This document shows positions 34,281-44,894 of a stretch of 64,000 bases of DNA, one piece after another. This stretch comes from Scleromitrula shiraiana. Lineage: Eukaryota; Ascomycota; Leotiomycetes; Helotiales; Sclerotiniaceae. The translations under genes were made by a program, and so were the position numbers. The notes under the pieces are model-generated. The model was given only the letters and a program-made list of their open reading frames with translations, searched no databases and had not been told where the DNA came from. Position 1 is the first letter of the stretch. Each line of letters opens with the position of its first letter. The stretch lies in the NCBI GenBank assembly GCA_028455995.1, contig JABELC010000001.1, forward strand, positions 3,460,501-3,524,500. Direction: 5' to 3'.

Positions 34281-35975
34281 TCATGCAGTAAGTGCAGAAC
34301 TTCCAGTACCGGGATTAGGATCCCTAGCCACCTGAACCGGATCCATTTTCTGAGGTAAAACTTCCCTTGCCCTGTTCATCCTATCTACCACAACATTTGC
34401 CTCAGCTTCCCATCGTCCCATAACATTTTCCTTCCCGCCAAATCCCAACCAGCCACTTGAAGTATTCTCCCCTTTGTCTTTCTTTTCTCTCTCATCCTTC
34501 ACCAGTTTGGCAACCATTTTTTCCCAGTTCAGTAATCCTACTTTGAGACACCCTCGACATAATTTCCTGCCTGCTTTATCTAAGCCGCTCCCTTTGCGTA
34601 GTTCTTCTTCGGCAATATCGACGGCTTCTCTTGTCCATGCTAATCCATCCTCTTTACTTTTCATTCCCGTATTCGATGTATATAGGATTTCTCCAATATA
34701 TGACATGAGTGCAGCCTCTTCGCATAGTTCTTTTGGATCGCGCGTGGGAGGTGATGTGCCATCTGATGGTGGAGGTGGGTATGCAGGTGGTGATAGGGTA
34801 TCTTTAATGAATTTCATTATTGCTTGGGTTGTGGTAAGAGGTTCTTCATCGGGAGTAGTGAGGGTAGAAAGCATAGTTGGTTGTGTGGCAGGTAAATTCT
34901 TCCTTGCTCGAAGTATAGAAAGAAATATTGAAAGTGCTTTTGATATTTCCGAGGTTGTTGCGTGATGGATGGCGAGAGCTGTGGTTGCCTCGAGTAGATT
35001 GGCAGATGGTGATCCTGCCTTTGAATTTAATGTATATGTCTTTGGATCAATCGGAGTAGGATCGGAAGATGTTGCGATATCGATAGCCCATTTGTACATT
35101 TCGAGAGCTGCTTGAGGAGCTTTCTTAAAATCCAACCATGTTGCATATGCCAATGCAGCATCTACCCTCTGTTTCTCGGTGAATCCTTTTGTTGTTAGAA
35201 TCCTCATATAAAATGTTTCCGGTGGATCATATGCTGTTTCGCAGTTTTCTTCCCTTGGAGCGGGAGGTGAGCCAACACGAACTGGTTTTGGTTTAGGATT
35301 TGATGGACCGAGTATTTGATTTCCAGGAAACATCATATCTCTCGTCGTATCCCTAACCCAACCATCCAAATGTTCTGCCGCTTTCGCAGCTCCCATTAAA
35401 ACACCATAATAACCTCTTCTCCAATTCTCTGACTTCTTCGTTATATCATATCCTGCCTTACCTATACCAGCAACCAATATACCACCCTCCTCTTGTTCTT
35501 CCAATCCTGCCCCATCAATTTCTGGATCCTCTAATCGGTTCAAAATCTCTCGATATCCAACACCTAAACCAGGCCAATTAATAGGTTTTAAACTATCTCC
35601 TTCTACATCTTCAAAATCCATTGTCATCCTATATTGTACTTTCGTTTTCCAGCTCCATTCCCCCGGACTTGGAAATTGATGATTCAACCATTCTTGTTGT
35701 ACTCCCCATACAATTACAAAAAATAAATATGTGCCGATATAAGCAAATGTAAGATATTTTCCAGCCTTCACAAATTCAGTCTTGAGCCAAACTTTTGTTT
35801 CTGTTGTGATATTTCGTGAGACGGGCGGTTTTCGATGGATAGAGGAGAGGAAGGGTAGTTGCGGCCTAGATGTCGTACGAAGAGAATTTTGGGTAAAAAG
35901 ACGAGGAGAAGCAGAATTTGGAGGTCGAAATGGTCGTAGAAGTAGTATTCTACGAATTGGTAGATGTGGGCGCAT
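34281..35975 (-). CDS. Mitochondrial inner-membrane TPR protein, possibly Mgr3-like
   Basis: Single-exon 564-aa protein. The first 55 residues are rich in Arg, Ser and Pro with few acids (MRPHLPIRRILLLRPFRPPN…), as in a mitochondrial presequence. One membrane segment follows (LTFAYIGTYLFFVIVWGV, about 73–91). The rest is soluble, with helical repeats of TPR type: RVDAALAYATWLDFKKAPQA, EMYKWAIDIA, LAIHHATTSEISKALSIFLS and LAWTREAVDIAEEEL. This plan (presequence, one TM, TPRs) matches Mgr3, the adaptor of the i-AAA protease, but I cannot confirm orthology from sequence alone. The gene is convergent with the Arb2 gene and divergent from the amidoligase. Confidence 0.7.
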   Translation of the reverse strand: MRPHLPIRRILLLRPFRPPNSASPRLFTQNSLRTTSRPQLPFLSSIHRKPPVSRNITTETKVWLKTEFVKAGKYLTFAYIGTYLFFVIVWGVQQEWLNHQFPSPGEWSWKTKVQYRMTMDFEDVEGDSLKPINWPGLGVGYREILNRLEDPEIDGAGLEEQEEGGILVAGIGKAGYDITKKSENWRRGYYGVLMGAAKAAEHLDGWVRDTTRDMMFPGNQILGPSNPKPKPVRVGSPPAPREENCETAYDPPETFYMRILTTKGFTEKQRVDAALAYATWLDFKKAPQAALEMYKWAIDIATSSDPTPIDPKTYTLNSKAGSPSANLLEATTALAIHHATTSEISKALSIFLSILRARKNLPATQPTMLSTLTTPDEEPLTTTQAIMKFIKDTLSPPAYPPPPSDGTSPPTRDPKELCEEAALMSYIGEILYTSNTGMKSKEDGLAWTREAVDIAEEELRKGSGLDKAGRKLCRGCLKVGLLNWEKMVAKLVKDEREKKDKGENTSSGWLGFGGKENVMGRWEAEANVVVDRMNRAREVLPQKMDPVQVARDPNPGTGSSALTA

Positions 35976-36913
35976 ATTGGATGGATAATTAAAGATTTGG
36001 TGAAATAGAGGGGAGGATTTCTTATGGGTTTCTGATCGGCCGCAAGTTTTTCCTGCCGAAATTTATCTCTGTTATACATTAGATCTTATCCATGAATTAT
36101 GTATATATCATATCCAAAACACAACCCATTGCAGATTCTGTGCAAATTTTCAACTCGGTTTGGAATACTGATAATAGGTATCCGCAAAATGAAATTAATC
36201 GGCCTCATCTATCACCTAGAGTCTTTTAGACGCTGAGCCCAAATCTCCATTCGAATCCTTCAAATATTGGTTTAGATATTCTGGACTTTACTAGCTATCG
36301 TGTGCGCATGCTCGAAGGATTATCGAAGTTGATAGCCATTCAGTATTGATTATGGAATGGAGCGTTAGAATTTTGTATGTATTCGGATGTGATGTCATCG
36401 AAATGTTTTCATTCTTTCTATTCAATTTCAATCCCTTTGTGATATGCTAAATATGTATCGCTTCATAACATGTCCTCGGACAAAATGATCATGCTGTAAA
36501 ATATTTCGATATGTTACTTAATTCCGAAAAGTAAGAATAGAGTCCAGTGTCTCTTTATATTCGAAATTCTCATTCAATAGCTCGTGGACTTATATAAAGT
36601 CATTTGCGCGTGGTGAAACAACATGTGAGCACCAGCTACTCCACCTACTTGGAAACATCATGGTTTATAAATTGGTTACTGCTTTCAGATTTCAGATTCT
36701 ACCAACGGTGTTTGAGATTGAGTGTGGAACTCATGGGATTGGTTATGCTTGATTCTCTTTGTTATACACAATAGTAATCAAGCCAGTGCTTTAGATATTT
36801 CCATGGAATGGATTTAAGGGTGTCAAAGAACCACAAAGCAATGAAAACCTAAGATCTCATTACCTGAGAAATCTTTCAGGCACAGAATCTCATTCATCAT
36901 TCTTGAGAGAAAA
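35976..36913. other. Divergent promoter region, no gene seen
   Basis: AT-rich DNA between the TPR protein and amidoligase starts. No ORF with a recognisable motif and no notable repeat was seen. Confidence 0.55.
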
Positions 36914-38152
36914 ATGTTTAGATTTGAGCTAAAATCCCCTGTTCCCCTGAAAGATCGATTATGTTTCGGAATCGAGTTCGAATTTGCTCTCGCAACTCTT
37001 CCGCCCTTTCAAAGAGACCCAGATCGAGCAGCACGTCGTCAAGTATACTCGATAGATGTATCTCCTCAGGAACCGAATATCGATCCTGCGACACTCTCCG
37101 ATATCGATCGCCTGTGTAACGTCCAAGTACATATCGCAAATACACTTAGGGAGAAAGGATGGCCAGCCGCATCCGCTATTCAACAAGAACAAGCTAGAAA
37201 AAAATGGAAAGATGGGAGAAGTAAGACGGAGCCTAAAGCCAACGATACATTATGGATAGTTATCAATGATGATACAATCCAAATACCGGTTGCCTGGCAA
37301 GATCGCTATAATTGGTACAAGATAGAAATTCGTTCACCAGCACTCATGAACAGTATCGATAACATGCGTGAAGTTAAGAGCATATGTAGTGTCTTGTCGA
37401 ATACATATAGGATGAACTGCAATCAATCTTGTGGATTGCATGTACACGTTTCAAATGGCTTAAATGATTTTAGTGTGGAGATATTAAGAAACCTCATGGC
37501 AATAATATGGACATTCGAGAAGCAATTCGAGCATATACATCCAGATCATCGAATTTCGGGTAACCGGTACACTTATCCCCTTCATGAGTATGCCAACATC
37601 AACGGTAATTTTGAGCCAGGAAAGAACAACAGCACTAGCGATCCAGATTGGAAATCGAATAGGATGCATTACAGGCGGGAACATGGACTTCCAGAAGTTC
37701 AGACTCCAGCCAGATCAAGAAGGGAAGCATTGCAAGCTATAATCGATGCAAAATCAAGGGAAGAGATAGTAAATATGTTGACTGTGGACGAAGATGTTAG
37801 ATTAGGATATAACATCAAGTATCTGAACGACCCTTATCCAGATGAGTTCAAAAGAACAATTGAGTTTAGACAGCATGAAGCAACAATCACTAATATGGAA
37901 GCAATTTTTTTATGGGTTGGATTTTGTTTAAGATTGATGGAAATTGCCCGGCAAACTAAGGAGGAGGAGGAATTGGCCGGGTTACATGAATGGTTATTTT
38001 CCCACGTGGATGATGATGTGGATGATTATGGTTTGGTGATGGTATTGCTGGATATGGGATTGCCTGCGCATGCAGATCGATACGGATTTCAGCTGGGCCT
38101 GAGAAGAGAAAGGAAAAGAATAGCACATCTCACTACTAGCCCGACAACCTGA
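36914..38152 (+). CDS. Putative amidoligase (COOH–NH2 ligase family)
   Basis: Single-exon 412-aa protein. It opens FGIEFEFALATLP, the first conserved acidic motif of the Amidoligase_2 family, and continues with YNWYKIEIRSPALM, NQSCGLHVHVSNGL (the HxH motif), AIIWTFEKQFEHIHPDHR, and the late FKRTIEFRQHEATIT. These acidic and His residues are the predicted ATP/metal site of the glutamine-synthetase-like fold. The family is predicted to form amide bonds between a carboxyl group and an amine; no substrate is known for the fungal members, and none can be inferred from the neighbours. The protein has no signal peptide. It is intronless, unlike most genes nearby. Confidence 0.88.
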   Translation: MFRFELKSPVPLKDRLCFGIEFEFALATLPPFQRDPDRAARRQVYSIDVSPQEPNIDPATLSDIDRLCNVQVHIANTLREKGWPAASAIQQEQARKKWKDGRSKTEPKANDTLWIVINDDTIQIPVAWQDRYNWYKIEIRSPALMNSIDNMREVKSICSVLSNTYRMNCNQSCGLHVHVSNGLNDFSVEILRNLMAIIWTFEKQFEHIHPDHRISGNRYTYPLHEYANINGNFEPGKNNSTSDPDWKSNRMHYRREHGLPEVQTPARSRREALQAIIDAKSREEIVNMLTVDEDVRLGYNIKYLNDPYPDEFKRTIEFRQHEATITNMEAIFLWVGFCLRLMEIARQTKEEEELAGLHEWLFSHVDDDVDDYGLVMVLLDMGLPAHADRYGFQLGLRRERKRIAHLTTSPTT

Positions 38153-38759
38153 AGAGGGGAAATTTACAAGCCTCTATTCTTAGATGCACGAAAACAGTAA
38201 GAGGTGTGGAAATCATGTGTCTTCGATAAAATTAAGGGGGGGGGGATCCTATTCATCATGGGCAAAAGATAGGAGAATCATCGGAATTCGTAAAGCTGTT
38301 CTGATATTGATTGCATGTGAAACTTATGAAGTAACTACCAACAGGTTTTAAGCGCCAGGCAGTATTCAAGGTTCAACAAGAATATTCCATTGCACGGAGC
38401 ACTATGGAGATTTTGCTTTCCTAGTAGACCCAATTTTCACCAATTTTCACCAATTTTCATCCATCTACACTAATCGCTAGGATAACCCTGCTAGCTATTT
38501 AATTCACAGTTTGTTTTAATAAATTAATGTCATGACTACTGATTGTAGTTGCTCATTACTGTAACACTACTACTACTGTAACATTACTACTGTACCACTA
38601 CTACTGTACCACCCACTACTGTACCACTACTACTGTACCACCCACTACTGTACCACCCACTACTGTACCACCCACTACTGTACCACTCACTACTACTGTA
38701 CCACCCACTACTGTACCAAGGTTTCCAAGCGCCAAATTCTCACACTCGAGCCCAGCATC
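38153..38759. other. Intergenic with bZIP promoter minisatellite
   Basis: Includes a 10-G run at 38236–38245 and a triple repeat of CACCAATTTT near 38437–38460, followed by the minisatellite listed separately. Confidence 0.6.
38556..38718 (+). repeat. ACTACTGTACCA minisatellite
   Basis: About ten copies of a 12–15-nt unit around the core ACTACTGTACCA, most spaced as CCCACTACTGTACCA; the first copies read ACTGTAACA. The array ends 41 bp before the bZIP start codon, so it lies in the core promoter or leader. Confidence 0.9.
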
Positions 38760-40650
38760 ATGGTCGAACAACACTGCAATGCAACAAAGAAAGCTCGGCT
38801 AGAGACATCAACTACTGCGTCAGAGAACAGGTCAGAGCATTTTATCTTGCGATTATATCTCGGGAAATTCTAAGCTGACAAATATTCTGGGTATAGGAAA
38901 CTTCGTAATCGCCTCTCACAAAAAGCATTTCGAGCTAGACAATCTTTACATATTAGGGATCTCGAAAAACGACTCGAATGGGCTTCGAAACCAGAATCCG
39001 ATAAAACAGCTAAATTGGAAGCAACTAATAAAACGTTACGAGACCAATTGCTTGACTGTCATAAAAAATTAGAAAGCTTTCAAGTGACACTGAGAGCATT
39101 AGCAGACTCAGTTGCAGGTGCTCTGGGCATTGAGGTATGAGAATATGGATCTCCTAGTCCGCCAGTCTCCGCAGTATCTTCCCCATTTCCCCACATCTGT
39201 TTGTATAAATTCAACTACTAATAAGCATCTCTACCACAGAAACAATCTACGTCCTCGGAGCTTATTGTACCCCCAAACCAAGATTACAGTGATGATACCG
39301 ATATCCCAAACTCCCATATTGCAGGTGGCTTTCAAAATGTGTGGGAACATGAGAACCATACATCATTGGGCTCGAACTTTTTCAGCTTTCCCGAAATACC
39401 AGTCGTGACCGAGCCAATACCAACTCAACCTATTGTCCTTCCACCAAAGCAGGAACCAACTCATATTGCCAGTAATACGACCAATGGACGAATGGAAGAT
39501 TCAAATACTATAACGCAATTGGTTACTCGTGGGAACTTTGGCCCCATCAACTCAACAATATCCACTTCGTACGAACAGATGATGGGGCCATTACAGTACA
39601 ATAACATCCCAACGCACAATATATCACAACAAGATTTCCAAATTCAGAGGTCCAACTCAATCTTTTCGGATCATATCACATTATGCGAGAACATTTTAAG
39701 GCAACAATTGATTAAGTCAGGTGTGGCAAATAATAATTATGCAAAGTAAGATTTCCTAGAATATTTATATTGACCATATTCTAATCTTCCATAGTCTTAG
39801 CAATTCTACATTTCTTATGCTGTCAACATTCATTTATGTATCCTGGCCTACCATGAAATCTTGGCATACTTATACTCGAGCTCATGTTCCACTAACGAAG
39901 CTCATGACATGGCGTATACATCCAACAACTGCCTCATACACAGATCTTTGTACGACAGCAGCAGCTTGGGTTCCAACTAAACTCCAAATATCAGTACCAC
40001 ACCCTCTGGTCATCGATTGGGTTCCTTTTCCTTCAATGCGAGACAAGTTAATCCACTATCACTCAGCAAACCCATGTCTCGATCAAATCATTTGTGATTT
40101 AGGGAATAGTTATGTAGTCGAGACTGATGCCTCCAAGCTAGTCTCAGGACTCAATGCTGCCAAATGTTTCATAAGTGTGTGGGATTTGGTAAGATCTATT
40201 TCATCATCCGGTGCAAACCTTCCTCTTGATTCCATCTCTGCCGATGATGTATCTTGTAATGATATCTATAAAGCAAGTTTGGAGATGAACAAGGGAATGA
40301 GAGGGGTACATATTCATGACGACACCATGAATCCACCAATTGTTTCTCTTCCAGCTCCAACTGTTGCTGCTCTTTTTGATTCAAAGCATCTTGCACTTTG
40401 CGCTTTCAAAGCGTTGAATATGGGAGGAGAGGTGGCTAGATACAAAATTGATCCATCGTTTTTCAAACGCCATCCGGAACTTTTTGATGGAAACTTGGAT
40501 TTAATTGCCACTGGGGTTCCACTAAGACCTCTTCAAAGACAGTCCATGTCAATTCCAATGTCACCAGATGAGTCTGTGTTAAAGAAATATCGGGATCTAG
40601 CTTCTTGGGCAAATACCAGGAATGATATCTTTACCCGAGTTCCAATATAG
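38760..40650 (+). CDS. bZIP transcription factor with DUF3425 domain
   Basis: Predicted 556-aa protein from exons 38760–38830, 38897–39134, 39240–39745 and 39795–40650 (1671 nt, in frame). The basic region RKLRNRLSQKAFRARQ spans the first intron, which splits an Arg codon; a leucine zipper follows (LEKRLEWA … LEATNKTLRDQLLDC). The middle is Asn/Thr/Pro-rich. The C-terminal 270 residues match DUF3425, with KLMTWRIHPTTASYTDLC, VPHPLVIDWVPFPSMRDKLI and a late RYKIDPSFFKRHPELFDGN. Fungal bZIP/DUF3425 proteins are nuclear regulators, often pathway- or stress-specific; the target genes are not evident here. A dense minisatellite fills the DNA just upstream. Confidence 0.9.
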
Positions 40651-41449
40651 ACATTCGAATGCAGGGTTTGAGAACAACACTCCTGGAGGCAAAGCACCTA
40701 TTTTTGGTTTATAGAATCGTATGAGGATCATACCATCGCAAGTCAGATTCGAAATATGTACTGCCTGGATATATCTCAAACATATTAACATAATCGTTGT
40801 TCGATAGGAGGAGCTATTAAAGTATGCAGCTTTATGGAGAGCCAAATCACGAGATTCTTGAAGGCCCTTCTTCGATGAAGTAAACTTATCTCGAGATAAC
40901 ATCCGAACCATACTCGAACGAATAGCAAGGTTCATCGATCCATTAACTCCGAAGAGATATACCGGATCGGAAAGACCGGCGGAAGGTGTCAAAGAACTTG
41001 GATCATAGGCTGGTGAATATTCCGAAGATGCAGTTGGATGTGGAATTTTCATAAACGATAAACAGCCAAGAAGTAGTTCTGAGATGAGCTGAAACCCCAT
41101 TATTGTTAGATTGTTCATGAGACGTCGCCATAAAATAACATGATTCTGCCTGAGAGGTCGGATTGCGCCGAGTTATTGTACTGAAGCACTTCTGGAGTTC
41201 AGGGTAGGGAGTCATCTAGTGGATAGATTCCCCCATGATATTTCTGTTAAGAGATGGAAGATCAGGTTGAAATTTTCGTCGATAAGATGTGTATTAAGTA
41301 TCTTAATATTCGTAATTTATCTGTAATTCGTGCTATACCATGCCCCTGTGCCACATCCCACTCATAGCTTTTAAAGACATACATAGCATGCGTACGTAAT
41401 CAGACAGAAAATGATGAGAATTGTCACCATACATTATAAGCTATTGTGT
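40651..41449. other. Intergenic with an unassigned minus-strand ORF
   Basis: A 173-codon ORF (40597–41118, minus) overlaps the bZIP 3' end by 54 bp. It is not low-complexity, but it has no recognisable family and no clear splice or leader context. It is left unannotated. Confidence 0.4.
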
Positions 41450-42247
41450 CTATTCAAATTTAAATTGGCCAGTCCCTTTCAACTTCAAGAATTCCCCAAT
41501 CTCTTCAAGGGCATCCAGATCGTTACTAGGAACCGATCTTTCCACAGTTCCATCATACCATTGAAAAGTTCTACCAACCCCTTCCAAGCTCTCGTTGATC
41601 TTCCTACAACTATCGAAATCGATTACCACTGCAATATCATTCTCATCAAACATGATGTTTGAGGGATTTATGTCGTTATGCACGAGACCCAATGAATGTA
41701 AATGATTCAGACCGTTTTTAATCTCTATCAAATAGTCATCGCGACGTGGTAACATATCTGGATCGAAAGAGAAATCTCGTTTGTTTCGATGTCTTGGATT
41801 CACCTTTTGCCCAAGGGTTTCTGAATATCTCCTCCAGCAAATCCCGGTAATCCTTCCATCGGATACCTGACAGCCAATGTATTGTGCTATGTTTGGATGT
41901 GCATGTAATTTGAGTTGTTCACATATCTCAACTTCTTTCAACACGCGACTACTGATTTTAGTGGATGAATTTGGTTTGAAAGATAACAAACTTGGTCGTT
42001 TAATATATGTATTTTGAGGTAATGGATCCGGGGCAAGTGTAAGCTCTGACGGACAAATTGGACAATATGTAGAAGGAGGTATTTCCATGGGATTCTCAAG
42101 ATCTTTAAATTTGATATTTGATATTGGTCGAATAGTTGTTGTCGCAAGGTAAATTTTATTTTCAAACTGATAAACAACATTTGTTATTGAATATTTAAAT
42201 TCCCCGTCGTCGTTGATCCAGCACTCTCCCCTTTCTAGGATGCTCAT
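41450..42247 (-). CDS. Divergent protein-kinase-like protein
   Basis: Single-exon 265-aa protein. The C-terminal half has kinase landmarks: HLHSLGLVHNDINPSNIMF is the catalytic loop with HND in place of HRD, and VVIDFDSCRK is the metal-binding motif with DFD in place of DFG. The hinge-proximal segment reads EICEQLKLHAHPNIAQYIGC, equal to helix C and beta 4. No glycine-rich loop is evident in the first 100 residues. At 265 aa the fold is short at its C-terminus, lacking APE and the later helices. Small kinases of this type are numerous in Sclerotiniaceae-like fungi. Both catalytic Asp are kept, so activity is possible. Confidence 0.75.
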   Translation of the reverse strand: MSILERGECWINDDGEFKYSITNVVYQFENKIYLATTTIRPISNIKFKDLENPMEIPPSTYCPICPSELTLAPDPLPQNTYIKRPSLLSFKPNSSTKISSRVLKEVEICEQLKLHAHPNIAQYIGCQVSDGRITGICWRRYSETLGQKVNPRHRNKRDFSFDPDMLPRRDDYLIEIKNGLNHLHSLGLVHNDINPSNIMFDENDIAVVIDFDSCRKINESLEGVGRTFQWYDGTVERSVPSNDLDALEEIGEFLKLKGTGQFKFE

Positions 42248-43007
42248 AGTGTCGGGGGAACGAATAGGGGTAAAAGACGATGTCGGTGGTACAGCACAAC
42301 AAAATCAATTTTCATTGATGATAAATGTCAACACGACGGACGTAGTTACCCAATCCTGATCTCAACGAATCACCCGCCTTAAGAAATCCTTAATGATAGC
42401 TGCAGGTACATCTATAAACATCCAAGTGCATGTGTGGGGAGTTCCTTTGCGATGATTTTATTGGGTATTTATGACAGGCTTCTTAATGTCCGTAGGATTT
42501 ACCGGAAAAGATTTTCTACCCATCTTTGCTCGTCCAATTTCAGTTTGTGTCTTCGAACGATAAAGTTTTTAAACTCAGCATCTTCTAAATCTTTCGGTAT
42601 AAATAAAGTACCGGATTGAAGGCAATGAATGACATTGACATTGAATCCCCCCGGACCTAATAGCTCGGATAAATACTTCGGATAAGAACAGATCATATCA
42701 GGTGAAAGGTCCACATCTGCTTTGATATATCTGTACATCTGACACCGATACACATTGTTGCCAAGAGAAATGGTAAATTTCAGGATGTTTCATTTGATAA
42801 AAATTCCCTTGATTAAGATGACATGAGATTCAACTAAATTTTTGAATAAGGATTTGGTGGTCAAGGTTACTTCAATGCATTCATTCAACTATTTAATCTT
42901 ACACTTAATTTCTTTCATCCACTGACCTCTCCTCTTTCACCACAACAATATAATATGATTATGGATATTATATCGAAGTCGATATATTTATCTGAATAAT
43001 CCTCATC
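42248..43007. other. Intergenic, possible small ORF
   Basis: Holds the promoters of the kinase-like and GH125 genes. An 84-codon minus-strand ORF (42499–42753) reads plausibly but has no known motif. Confidence 0.4.
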
Positions 43008-44894
43008 ATGCCAGTGATGAGATTTCAAACTCGTCGTATAGCAATAATTGCGATTCTACTGAGCAGTCTGATTGTTTTTGCGATCTATAGCCAAAGTAAT
43101 TATATCGCATGGCAACCCTCAGCAATCAATCCATCCTTTTCCGACGAACAAAGCATTTCGAAGAATCCTTCAATTGAATCCACGAATCCTGGATTATCAA
43201 TTCCCGTTGATTCATATGATTCTAGCCAAGATCTCACCGTAACACCAACACCAGAAACAATAGATACGTGTCCAACTTATACAGAAATTCAGCGTTTGAG
43301 ACAAGAACCTCTATCCGAAGGCAAAAGAAAATTCCCATATTCTCGTCCGACGCCAGGATGTCGTACATTCAATTTACCATCACTTGAGAAACTCATTGAA
43401 CAGATGAAAGGAATTATTAGAGACCCGGATCTATTTCGACTGTTCGAAAATAGTTACCCAAATACCTTGGATACCACGATAAAATGGAGAGGTTATGCCA
43501 CAAAAATTGATCCTGTAACAAAGAATGAGACAACAACGGATGAAGAACTTACTTTTGTGATCACTGGGGATATAAATGCAATGTGGTTGAGAGATTCTGC
43601 ATCCCAAGTGTATTCATACCTCCCTCTACTCGAAGCATCAGATAATCGCGATTCTCTTGCAAGCTTATGGCGAGGTGTTATTAATCTTCATGCTCGATAT
43701 ATTATTATTTCGCCATATTGTCACGCTTTCCAACCACCACCAGAATCAGGGTTACTACTTCAGACGAACGGAGCATTTCATCAAAACCATCCCATGCCAG
43801 CATATGATCCCAAGAAAGTTTTTGATTGTAAATGGGAATTAGATTCTTTGGCATCTTTCTTACAAATTTCTTCGGCATATTATCAAAAGACGAATGATGT
43901 GAAATTCTTCCAAAAGTATCAATGGATTGATGCGGTTGAAGCTGCTGTTAAAGCTGCTGGTGCAATGAGACTTGGTACTTACAGCTCCGAAGGAAAGGTA
44001 CAACATTCTGCATGGTCTTTTACCGGATGGACAAACCGTGGTACGGAAACTTTATCCAATGATGGATTGGGAAATCCTACGAAACAAAATGGTATGGTAA
44101 GAAGTGCTTTTCGACCATCCGATGATGCATGCATCTATCAACTTTTTGTCCCGGCAAATATGATGTGGGCAAAATACCTCGAAGAAGCATCATTGATCAT
44201 GGGAAAATTAGAAGGGGAGAAAGCCAAAAATTTGGCTTCGGAAATGTTAGATTTTGCTGTTGGAATTAGAAAAGCCATCGATCAAGATGCAGTCATACAT
44301 CATCGAGAATTTGGTGATATTTGGGCATATGAAATTGATGGATATGGAGGAGCAAATTTGATGGATGACGCCAATGTTCCTTCTCTACTCTCGATCCCTC
44401 TATTCGATTACAACAATTCCACATTTCCACTTCCACAACCGGCTGAGGGTGAGAAACCTTTGGATCATGCAAAGATCTATAACAATACGAGGAATTTTGC
44501 TCTCAGTATGAGTAATCCATATTTCATGGAGGGACCAGTCATTTCCGCCGTTGGTGGTCCTCATTTGGGACCTGGTAAAGCTTGGCCGATGGCGGCTATT
44601 GTGAGAGCTATTACCGCACTTACTACTGGGGAATCAGCGGGGAAATCGAAGAAGGCGGTGGAGGATGAGGTAATTGGACAGGTTATGATGATCTTGGATT
44701 CTACGGATGGGACGGGGGTTATTCATGAGAGTGTTAATTCGTGGAGGCAGTCAGATTGGAGTAGGAGTTGGTTTGGTTGGGCGAATGGATTATTTGGGGA
44801 GTTGATTATGAAGATTTCCAAGGAGGATGAAAAGGCGGGGAATGGGGGAGGTGGTTTGTTGGGGAGAAGTTGGCAGGTTGAAGAACCTAATTAG
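43008..44894 (+). CDS. GH125 exo-alpha-1,6-mannosidase (Mug157-like)
   Basis: Single-exon 628-aa protein. Residues about 9–28 (RRIAIIAILLSSLIVFAIYS) form a type II signal anchor. Residues from 130 on match GH125: LFENSYPNTLDTTIKW, FVITGDINAMWLRDSASQVY, YHAFQPPPE-like CHAFQPPPESGLLL, FDCKWELDSLASFLQIS, MVRSAFRPSDDACIYQLFVP, NPYFMEGPVISAVGGPHLG, and the late GVIHESVNSWRQSDWSRSWF. The family cleaves non-reducing alpha-1,6-mannose; the fission-yeast member is Mug157. The anchor suggests a Golgi or vacuolar glycan-processing role. The C-terminus is Gly-rich over a G-rich DNA stretch. Confidence 0.92.
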   Translation: MPVMRFQTRRIAIIAILLSSLIVFAIYSQSNYIAWQPSAINPSFSDEQSISKNPSIESTNPGLSIPVDSYDSSQDLTVTPTPETIDTCPTYTEIQRLRQEPLSEGKRKFPYSRPTPGCRTFNLPSLEKLIEQMKGIIRDPDLFRLFENSYPNTLDTTIKWRGYATKIDPVTKNETTTDEELTFVITGDINAMWLRDSASQVYSYLPLLEASDNRDSLASLWRGVINLHARYIIISPYCHAFQPPPESGLLLQTNGAFHQNHPMPAYDPKKVFDCKWELDSLASFLQISSAYYQKTNDVKFFQKYQWIDAVEAAVKAAGAMRLGTYSSEGKVQHSAWSFTGWTNRGTETLSNDGLGNPTKQNGMVRSAFRPSDDACIYQLFVPANMMWAKYLEEASLIMGKLEGEKAKNLASEMLDFAVGIRKAIDQDAVIHHREFGDIWAYEIDGYGGANLMDDANVPSLLSIPLFDYNNSTFPLPQPAEGEKPLDHAKIYNNTRNFALSMSNPYFMEGPVISAVGGPHLGPGKAWPMAAIVRAITALTTGESAGKSKKAVEDEVIGQVMMILDSTDGTGVIHESVNSWRQSDWSRSWFGWANGLFGELIMKISKEDEKAGNGGGGLLGRSWQVEEPN

